64,000 nt of DNA from Asterias amurensis. Taxonomy: Eukaryota; Echinodermata; Asteroidea; Forcipulatida; Asteriidae. The DNA is taken from contig NC_092661.1 of NCBI RefSeq assembly GCF_032118995.1, positions 9,796,494-9,860,493 on the forward strand, written 5' to 3'. Made by a program: the position numbers and the translations under genes. The notes beneath the pieces are model-generated. The model had not been told where the DNA came from, did no database searches, and worked only from the letters and a program-made list of their open reading frames with translations. Shown piece by piece: positions 24,431 to 35,100 of this stretch (position 1 is its first letter; the number at the start of each line of letters is the position of its first letter).

Positions 24431-24788
24431 TTAAAGGAAGTGGACACTATTGGTAATTGTCAAAATACTAGCCTTCACAGTTGGTGTATCTCAACATAGG
24501 CATAAAATAACAAACCGGTGAAAATTGGAGCTCAATCGGTCATGGAAGTTGCGAGATAATAATGAAAGAAAAATAACCCTTGTCACACGAAGTTGTGTGC
24601 TTAAAGATGGTTGATTTCGAAATCAAATTCGTGGAAAATTACTTCTTTCTCGAAAACTATGACACTTCAGAGGGAGCCGTTTCTCACAATGTGTTATACC
24701 ATCAACCTCTCCCCATTACTCGTTACCAAGTAAGGTTTTATGCTAATAATTATTTTGAGTAATTACCAATAGTGTCCACTGCCTTTAA
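24431..24788. repeat. M1 element
   Basis: Runs from TTAAAGGAAGTGGACACTAT to GTGTCCACTGCCTTTAA; the central hairpin is partly deleted. Confidence 0.9.
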
Positions 24789-25140
24789 CGTGAGGTATAC
24801 CTTTGGTAGTTACTCCACAAATTAGTGACTGTAATAAAGAGTCACTTTGTGAAGAGCACTGGAGAGCTTTTGACAATATAAAATACGGTTGGAATAGTAC
24901 AGTTTTTGAGAAAGAGGCAATTTCATATGTCACCCTATTATTTGAATTTGAGAAAGGCTTCAGACATGGAGCCATTCTCAGTCATCTGAGAGCACACAAT
25001 TCTATGCAACAAAGGTGTTTGTTCTTTCATCATTTTCTTGCAACTTGGAAGACCAATTGAGCCCAATTTTTCACAGGTTTGATATTTTATGCACAGGTTG
25101 GGACACACCAAGTGAGGTGAGAATACTGGTCTTTGACCGT
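24785..25140. repeat. Old M1-related element
   Basis: Follows the previous copy at the same TTAA. GTACAGTTTTTGAGAAAGAG, GTGTTTGTTCTTTCATCATT and AATACTGGTCTTTGAC show the relationship; the ends are worn. Confidence 0.6.
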
Positions 25141-25265
25141 AAGTATACCCTGAGAGGGCTGTATTCCAGATTCACAGCATAGACTTTTATTATTTCCCAA
25201 CGGAAGTGCCCTTTGCAAATGGCCTTATTCTCCCAAAGATGATAATTCTGGCTTTTAAACTCCGC

Positions 25266-25543
25266 TTCTAATTTTGACTCTTGGTTCTTGTTAGAGGAGA
25301 TAGGCAGTAGGCATCCCAGATACAATCATGCTGGTTGATTTTGGAGGATTTAGGTAGTAGGGCACCCTACAATACATAAACTCACAATGGCTGATTTTTT
25401 GGGGGGGGGGGGATTTGGGCAGTAGGGATCCCACATACAATCATGCTGGTTGATTTTGGAGGATTGAGTCAGTAGGGCAGCCTACAATACATAAACTCAC
25501 ATTGGTTGATTTTGGAGGTTTTGGGCAGTAGGGGTCCTACTGC

Positions 25544-25601
<58 letters not shown>

Positions 25602-26112
25602 TGAACACTTATAGTGCGCCGGTATCCACCACAAGTGATGCTCATGGCGCAAGGAAGAAACACAAAATTAATGAAAAGCAGCTGTGAAAAAGTGGGTTTT
25701 GAGGGCCTCTTTGAACTTATGAATAGAGGACATGTTACGGATATTAAGAGGCAGATTATTCCAAAGTAAAGGACCAGCATGAGAAAAAGCCCTGTCACCC
25801 CAATTGTTGTGGGTGTGGGGAACAACCAGAGTGGATGATCTAAGACATCTGGAAGGATTGTAACGGGTAATTAATTGACAATTATACTGAGGAGCAGAAC
25901 CATGTAAAGAATGAAAAACAAGCAGAAGTAATTTGTATTGAATGCGATATTGAACAGGGAGCCAGTGAAGAGCATTTAAAACCGGAGTATTGATATTGAT
26001 AGATCTTTGAGGATTTGGGCAGTATTGGATCCTACATAAACACATATTGATCGATTTTGGAGGATTGATTTTGGAGGATTAATGAGGCAGTAGAAACTCA
26101 TATTGGTTGACT
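25266..26112. repeat. Minisatellite of about 57 bp units, split by a LINE
   Basis: Units contain TTGATTTTGGAGGATT then GGGCAGTAGGGATCC. About five lie at 25266-25541 and two or more degenerate ones at 25996-26112, with LINE sequence between. The array reaches to within 5 bp of the MRPS9 stop codon, so it forms the MRPS9 3' UTR. Confidence 0.75.
25542..25995 (-). mobile_element. LINE 3' end with (ATT)n tail
   Basis: Minus-strand ORF reads NALHWLPVQYRIQYKLLLL, RCLRSSTLVVPHTHNN and NIRNMSSIHKFKEALKTHFF, the C-terminus of a CR1/Jockey-group reverse transcriptase protein. The 3' UTR and the (AAT)n run at 25544-25602 follow. The 5' part is missing, as in ordinary truncated LINE insertions. Confidence 0.85.
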
Positions 26113-26116
26113 GGGA

Positions 26117-29100
26117 TCACCTCTTCTTCCAGGTGAACTTTTTCCTTGCTCCTTTCTGGCCTGGTTTCTTCCTCTCTGCAATGCGTGGGTCTTTTGTCAG
26201 AAGACCAGCTGTGGAAGAGAACAAAGATTTAAGACATGGTATGGGCAATTGGTTGGTTGTTTTCGGGGGGTTAAAGGCAGTGGACACTATTGGTAATTAC
26301 TCAAAATAATTGTTGTCATAAAAACATACTTGGCAACGAGTAATGGAGAGCTGTTGATGGTATAAAACATTGTGAGAAACGGCTCCCTCTGAAGTAACAT
26401 AGTTTTTGAGAATGAAGTAATTTTCCATGAATTTGATTTCATGGCCTCAGATTTAGATTTTGAGGTCTCGAAACCAAGCATCTAAAAGCACACAACTTTG
26501 TGTGACAAGGGTGCTTTTTCTTTGTCATTATTATCTCGCAACTTCGATGACTGATTGAGCTCAAATTTTCACAGGTTTGTTCTTTTATGCATATGATGAG
26601 ACACAGCAAGTGAGAAGACTGGTCTTTGACAATTACCAATAGTGTCCAGTGTCTTTAATAATACAAACGAGATGCCCAAGGGGCATCGCAGACCGACTGC
26701 AAAAAAGGTTGGCCGAAGATTACACCACATAACCCTATAAACTGTCACAGTACAGACTGGTGGAAAAATCAGTTGGCTGCAGATTGTACAACAGCACCCT
26801 GTAAAACCATGGTCCAGTGTAGACTACAGGATTTAAAATTACAATGTTGTAGTTTCTCAAACTATCCGCTGATTTCACAATGACAAGAAATATTGTCGTC
26901 TAGTTACTGAATCACAAATTCTTTATTTCGTGCAATTCGTAATCATAGACGTTAAACCAATGTTTGTGTAAGAGTGACTGGCTGTTGCAAGCTTGATGTT
27001 CATATCCCCTTGTGTGAGTTTGCCGAGTTCCCTGGATGGAAAGATCATAATAATAATGAATAAAAATAAATTTATATAGCGCCATCTATCTAGAAAACCA
27101 ATATGAGGCGCTGGAGAGGGAAAAAAACGAAACAAAAGGTTTATACAATAAAAAAAGGATCAAAAGAGTGCCTAATTAAAGTGACCTAGGAAACAAGTAG
27201 GTCTTCTAAACAAACAAACAAACAAACAAACAAACAAACAAACAAACAAACAAACAAACAAACAAACAAACAAACAAACAAACAAACAACAAACTGTCAC
27301 AGTGCAGATTGGCTCCGATTGAACTGTGAATTTAAAAACAATACTGTCATGAAGTAGTATAAAAATCATCTTAACCTTTGTCAAAAAAATCTGAAAGTTG
27401 ACGGAGATCAATTAAACATCTTGATGAATAAAAGGGCCGATAATTGAATGTGACGACTCACCTTGCCTCATTTTCTCTATGGTAGCATCATCTACAAAGC
27501 TGCGGAGGGCTTTGGCTGTGGCCAGCCTAATGGCCCCTGATTGGCCAGAGGATCCGCCCCCGCTCACTTGACACTCTAGATCAAACCGGTTCAGCATACC
27601 AATGAAATGAAGCGGGAACATAACCTGAATTCTGTGGGATCAAACAAGTATACACAATAAATAAAAATTACCTTGGCTCGATTTCACAAAGATGGTCCTA
27701 ACATAGAGCTATTCCTTAAGACTCTTTAGGCGTTATTAAAAGCTTAAGGCTAGTCCTAACTCAGGATAAAACTAGTCTCAACTCTTTGTGAAATCCAACC
27801 CTTGGGCCGATTTCACAAACAGAGATTGATCTTAAGTGTAAGTAAAAATCAGTTTCAACTGCTACACAAAGAGTGACGTTACAGAACAAATCACTACGTT
27901 AATACTATGGTGACCCCTGCCGTCGATTTCACAAAGAGTTAGGACTCGTCTTAACTTAGGATTAATCTTAAGGTCTGCATGCTACAGTGCAGGGTTGGGA
28001 CTCGTCCTAAGTCATAAGATTAATCTTAAGTTAGGAAGAGTTTTGTGAAATCGACAGCAGGACTCACTTTGATTGAACTACTTCAGCTCAATGCAATTTG
28101 GCAGGCTCAATCAAGAGGTCAATCAGCCCATGTCACTACACGTCACGTATAGTAAGTCTCATCATCAGAGAAGTTTGTTGCACATTTTTTGCTGAAGCAT
28201 TTTGTATATGAACTGATACTAGGGACCTGCAAGTTGTTAAGCCTACATACATTACATTGTAAAGTGTGTATATTTCTGTCCTCTTAGTCTGTGTAATGTT
28301 GTAATCATTGTTTTTAACAAATTTTCTTATGTGTGAATGGAAACTAAATTTATGTATAAATGTATTGAAGATGTGGACAATTGCACATTCTAACTCTAAA
28401 ACATTCTAAATCATTCTTATTGAACATGAGATGAACACTATTGTCCCTTGCTCTAGAATGGAAAGAAATTAATGTTGTACAGTAAACTACTAAAAACCTT
28501 TACAGAAAAAACCTATAGAGAAAAAAGAAGGAAAAAACAGAAAAAGCACACCTGTGATTAAGCACTTTACATACATTTTAGTCTTTTACAAAAATAGCAC
28601 ATTAACCAGGGACATGAACCAATGAAAATTTTATAAACAACTACCAAACTTTTCAGTTTGGAACAGAACAAGCCAACAAAGACAAGGCACACAACATATT
28701 TTTAATCAAATATTTTCAATCAAATCGGTAATTTCAATCAAATATTATTAACCACAAGGGAAACTGACTGGGTAAATGTTAAAGGATTTGGGGTTGAACA
28801 AAGAATATAGATTGCTTTACATATTGCGTGTACAGAATAAGGTATGTAGAATTTGCCTTTGTGGACTGAGGTTCAACCCCCAAATTTAATAGAGCTGCTC
28901 ATTGGCAAAATTATTGCGCAAGTAACGATTTCATAGCGCTGCTAACCCTAAGCATACCAAAAGGAATTTATTTTTTATTTTTTTGTATGCAAGTCGCCAG
29001 ACACACAAGGCCTGAAGGCCACTTCAAGGTGTAGGCTACAATTATTTTTGTCCAGAGGCCGTTGACACCTACTCCTAGGGCTGAAACAGGGTTACCCCTT

Positions 29101-32100
29101 TTACATTCCATACGGATGTAGGCTTGGGTAGCTTACTGTATGGAAATGAAAGACCTAACGATGCAAACAATTTCACTGTCATGGTATGCCATGTAACAAT
29201 GCATTTGAGTGGAGAGAACCAATTTAACTCATGTTTGACCCCTTGACCTTTGACCTAGTTGTTTGGAAATGGTCATTTGAGTATACAAATGTTTTTTAAT
29301 TTACTAAAGGTCAGGTTTCTATTCACCTCGAACACAGTTTTGTCCTGAAAATGAATAGTTTTCGAGATAATTGACCATAATAATTGATATGATAATTACC
29401 ATCTAATTTAAATATGCAAATTAGGTCACTTCTGGGTTGAAACTCTTGTCCCATTTTGAATATGTCATTAATAACCATCCAATAAACAAGAACCAACAAT
29501 AAAACAAACTTTTGCAATTTGTGTGACTCAAAAGTCTAAATCTGGTCCCCTAGTCCCCTCCAATTGCACTCACCTGTTTTCCAATGAGCCAAAATAGTTG
29601 ATGAAGCTGCGACCATTGATGGTGACTTGTCCACTTCCCTGGTCCTTGAGGGTCACCTTAGCGGAGGCCTCTTTCCTCCTACCCATTCCTGTGGAGTATG
29701 CTCTACCGGATTCATCATACATGATCTAGAAAAAAACAACCAGAGAACCATGAGCACGTTTGATCAAGAACTTATTTTCGGTTCATCAAGTAACATCATC
29801 ATATAACATCAGCAATATTTGAAATATTGTTCGCAAGTACTTGGAGAAGAGTGCCACATAAAGGCCATTCATGCATTTGTTACTTCTCGCCTTGACAACG
29901 GCAATGCTCTTTTCTACAGGCTTCCTCCAAAATACCGCTGCCCGCATTGTGACACTGTCTAGAAAATCCTGTTCTATCACCCCTATTCTGAAACAACTAC
30001 ACTGGCTCCCTATCTCTCAACGGATAATCTTCAAGCTGGTGCTCATTGTCCACAAAGCTTTTAATGGCAAGGCTCCCCACTATATCTCTGTACTTCGAGT
30101 TTACACCCCGTTAGGAATTTTTGATTCATTATCATGCTTCTCCTTAATGAACCCAAGTCTCAACAATCCTGGGTTGACAGATCTTTTTCTCTCTACCACT
30201 TGATTTTAAATCTTGTCTTTGTACCACAAAAATCAAATCTCTTCTCAAAACTTATCATGTCATAGGTTCTTAAGGACTAATTTATTTGGGTCTTTTTGTC
30301 TTTCCTTTGTTTTTGGTTTTACTGCGCCATTAACACCCAACAGGGTTGATTTGTGCTCATTACAAGTCTTTATTAATAGCATTACGAGTTGAGTTTAAAC
30401 TTACTGGTTCAATGACTTCACGGCTCAGTACAGCGACCAGATCACGCCTGAATTTAACAACGTATCCCTCCGCCTCCTTAGCAAAGGGCTGCTGCAAAAT
30501 TCTCTCCATCAGTGCGACAAACTTTTGATACTGGGGATGGAAACATTTAGGTCAAGGGTCAAATAGGCAATATTCAATGTCGCAAAACTCAAAGGGTGTT
30601 GATACATTTCAAGGCGCGCAGTGCACTTACATTGAGTGATTGTGCATGGTGCTCGCTGTGTTGCAATGATGTTGCTGTCTCTACCTCCATGGTTGTACGG
30701 AACTTGTACTGATGTTTGGAGCAAAGATCGAATAGTAAAAAGGGCGCAAGATGGGGACATCAAACAAATTTTGTTTATATCAGTGATGGCAATTGTCATA
30801 GACTGCACTGATCTATTGTTGCGTTGGGGTCGGGATGGAAATATATGTATGCCCTGTGTACTTACGTCACTATCAGATATCTCTTCAATAATCATCCGTT
30901 CCAATCCAGTCTTCTCTTTCCACTCACTCCTCCCAAGTTCCCTGAAAATTTAAAAATCACATACAAAAAAACCCACTTACAAGTATGATCCATTATTGCT
31001 TTTTTAGGGATGTCGTCGAAGAGTGGTTTAGTGAATTGAACTCAAGTTCTGGTGGTCGAGTCATCATGGTTTGTGTTAGAATCCTAGTCTAACACTTACG
31101 TCATTGAGCAAGACACTTAAAGGCACTGTACAGCTTTGGTAATTACTCAAAATATATAGCATAAAACCTTACTTGGTAACAAGCAACGGAGAGCTGTTGA
31201 GCCTATAAAACATTGTGAGAAACGACTCCCTCTGAAGTGACGCAGTTTTTGAGAAAGAGGTAATTTCTCACTCAAATAATAAAAGACTTTTGGCCTTTTA
31301 TTCCTATATGAAAACACACTATTTTGTACAACAAGGGTGTTCTTTCTTTCATCATTTTTTTGCAACTTCGATGACAATTGAGTCCAAATTTTCACAGGCT
31401 TGTTATTTAATGCTTATGTTGGGATGAACCAAGTGAGAATACTGGTCTTTGACAATTACCAAACGTGTTCAGTGCCTTTAACCACAGTTGTTTTTTCTTC
31501 ACTCGGGGGCAAATGGGTACCTATAAGGTTGAGCAAATACTCAGTCGCTAACTGCAGAAATAAAGAGGTAATTATATAATTAATAATAATTACTCGATTT
31601 GTATACAGCGCTTTATACACTATGTCTCAAAGTGCTTCTCACATTACTACCCAGATCACTGGGCCACTTCATTCCTTAAACCATCTCAGCTCCCTATGTA
31701 GGGAGTAAATGTATACAGCCTGTGCCGCCAATTATGTAGCGCACAAGCTAAACCAATGGCAAGAACCATCTCTGCCCTCACAGGTAAGCATTAGGCACAG
31801 TTTTTTCTTCATCATCTGTTTTCGATGGCGCAACCAGAATAAGCGCCTTATTCATAGAGCTGCAAATAGCATTTGAAAACGTCCTGCTGTTAAACAGCAA
31901 TCAGGATACCAGTCAAAAAACGGTACATTTTGGATGGTGTTTTGGCCGAGTACCCTTATTCTGGTAAGCATAATTTTGTTGCGCTTAGCTACTTTATGTG
32001 AATATCTTACAGTTTCTCTGTGATTGGATTCAGGAGACCTTTCTTGAAGCAAGCGTCTTCGATAGCAATCACTCTCTGAAGCTCTGCATAGGTTTCCTGC

Positions 32101-35100
32101 ATGGATCAGGACATGAAGTACATTGTCATTCAATATGTAGTAATGTGTACACATTGCAAGATAATAATGAAAGAACAAACACCCTTGTTGCACAATTTAT
32201 TTTTATTTTTTTCAGATGCCTAAAAAAGGCTTCAGGCCTGAAGTCTTCTAAAAGGCAGTGGACACTATTGGTAATAACTCAAAATAGTTGTTAGCAAAAA
32301 ACTTACTTGGTAACAAGCAATGGAGAGCTGTTGATAGTATAAAACATGAGAAACGGCACCCTCTAACGTAACGTCATGTAAGTAACATCATTTTCAAGAA
32401 AGAAGTAATTTTCCACGAATTTGATATCTTGCAACTTCGACGACCATATTGAATTCAAATTTCACATGTTTGTTGTTTTATGCATTGTTGAGATACACCA
32501 AGTGAGGAGACTGGTCTTGGACAATTATTACCAAAACTGTCCAGTCTTGAATATTTGAGTGAAAACCTACTTCTACAAAACTATGTTACTTCAGCTGGAG
32601 CCGTTTCTCACAATGTTTTATACTCTCCACAGCTCTCCATTGCTCGTTACCAAGAAAGTTTTTATGCTAATATTGTAAATTACATACCTTGGGTCGGTAG
32701 TTGAACCCCCAAAGCATATCATTCAAGTGAACTATTCCTTTAAGTGAGTTATTGATAACATGTTAGTGTTTTTACATAAACATCTATTTGTTACTATTTG
32801 TTACAGTAACATCTGGGAAACTTTCTCACAACGCTGTGATGTAACAGGTACTCGAAACCCAAAAGCCCAAAAGGGTCCAGCCGTTGATTTCACCAAACTC
32901 TTCTTAACTTAGGATTAATCTTAGGACTTAGAACAAGTTAAGTTCCGTATCCATAGACGTTAGGCATGTTGAACCCATTGAACCCATCCTAAGTTAGGAC
33001 GAGTTACCAGCCTCTAAGTTCAGGCATGCAACTGCCCATTGAAAAAAAAAAGGAAAATTTTCAAAGGCACAACGCAAGTGCGGAGCGAGGCAGCCGAAAC
33101 ACCACGGGACATGATACCCACAATAGTACCCTAGAAAATGTTGAGGTTTATTATGCTCTTACTATGGTGCATTGTAAGCAAGTACTAGGCTTATTTTACA
33201 TGATTGTAGTTGTACACTTTTGTTGCCAAGCATATATTAGGCTAACAAAAAAAATCCGAACCCCCCTTTTTTTTCTTTCTCGTTTTTTAAATATCTTTTT
33301 TTCCTTTTTTTTTTTTTTTCACGTAAAACCCCCCCCCCCAAAAAAAATGCAGAATTCCGCGTAAGAGTTGCATGCCTGTAAGTTAAGACGAGTTACTCGT
33401 CCTAACTCAAGATAGGATTAATCTTAGCGTTTGTTGAAATCAGCTGCAGTGCTTTAAATCGAGGCGAGCACTCACATGCATAAGGTTGTAGTAGTTAGGC
33501 TTCCCTGTGTAGAACATAGAGTCAAAGGGGCGTCCATCCACTGCAAACTGGGCAGCCTTCTGGGGTGGGTAGATCTCCGTTGGTGGAAGCATGAGGGGTC
33601 GGGCGTTCTTCTCAAACAGGCCAGATGGGAATAAATAGCGGATGGACCTCTGTGAACAAAAGCGGGGTTGGTTTGAATCCTGGTTTAGTAAATTGTTTTT
33701 TTTCATTTTAAATAATTTATACTATTTAAATGTGAGGTTAGAGATTTGTTTGGGAGCCCAGGGGTCGATTTCACAAAGAGTTAGGACTAGTCCTAAGGTA
33801 GGAGTAGTCCTAGGAGATATTAAAAACGTATGGCTAGTCCCAAGTTAGGACGAGTAGCTCATCATAAATCAAGACAAGACTAGTCTTAACTCTTTGTGAA
33901 ATACACCCCAGTACATTGTTTACCTAATAATGCTTTTATCTTTGTGCTCTCTGACTCTCTGTCTCTCTATGCATGTATTTCTACTTCACTGCTTATGTTA
34001 CACTTAGTTACCTGGCCAGACTGTCCATATATGTTGTGTTGTCCTTACCTTCGAGAAAGACTCTGCTTGGCAGACAATTATTTATTTTTTGCATTTACAT
34101 ACATTTGTATACCATAGGTCCTTTTGGTTGGTAAGCAGTTTTTGCAACAGCAATTCTATTTCCTCAGGTTAGAGACTTTTCATTTTTTTCCCCCAAACTC
34201 ACATGAGGGCTCAATCTTGCTCTGGTACTAAACAGGGATTGCTCTCAGTCCAACAAATCTCTGAGTTTCACAGGCATCAGCAAAAACAAATCTGATTTTC
34301 CTGTTAGGGTTTATGGAATTTTTTACAAAAAAACATGCGAAGGCGGTCTTAAATAATGAATTCTGGAATATATCATTAAGCATTAACAAATATATCTACT
34401 CTTTCACGATATTTCAATATGTTCAAAACCAACATCGATATTGATGATGTTGCTTTCAATATCGTATCAAGGCGACATTATCGTGGTTTTCCAGGCTTAC
34501 ATGAAGGGAGCCCTCTACCAACGAGAGAATGACGTGGTACCCTCGCTCTCTCAAGAACTTATTGAATAATCTGTACAAGTACTTACATTGATATCGTCTT
34601 GTGTGAAGGTACTCGGCTCTTCACCCATCATGTTAGCTAGGTGACGGCGCCCTCGCTCATACGCTTCCTGCTCCTTCTGAATCAATGAGTCTGTTCCATT
34701 GGAAGAAAAGGGAATTTTTTAATTTTTTTTTTTTATATGCCTTACATCAAACGGTGTTGTTTCTGACAATGTTTTATAATATCAACAGCTCTCCAATGCT
34801 TTCTACCACGTAAGTTTTTCTGCTAACAAATATTTTGGGGTTGAACAAAGAATTGACTAAAGTGGGATTCGAACCAACGACCTCCGGATTAACGTGCCGA
34901 CGCTTTACCAACTGAGCTATCTAGCCCTATGTTGGCGGTGTCCCTATTTTGTCAATATCTTTGTTCGGGGTGCCAGTCAGAAGACATACAACCGTTAACT
35001 GCTATGTAGCCAGGGATCACACCCAAATTACAATACAACCTGGGAAGCGACAGCGAGGGGATTCGGCACGTTAATCCGGAGGTCGTTGGTTCGAATCCCA

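Noticed and set aside
27207-27411. Cys/Leu/Phe repeat protein (VCLF units)
   Set aside because: It is the translated (AAAC)n tail of SINE-C.
30610-30720. Extra MRPS9 exon (minus frame with [14 protein letters not shown] and a GTAAGT donor)
   Set aside because: Neighbouring exons 30941-30866 and 30530-30405 join in phase and match the human protein without it; including it has no homologous counterpart.
34852-34927. Functional tRNA-Asn gene on the minus strand
   Set aside because: A 7 bp acceptor stem and A/B boxes are present, but the anticodon stem has a mismatch, position 33 is not T, and the unit is part of SINE-D with a partial duplicate 200 bp away.
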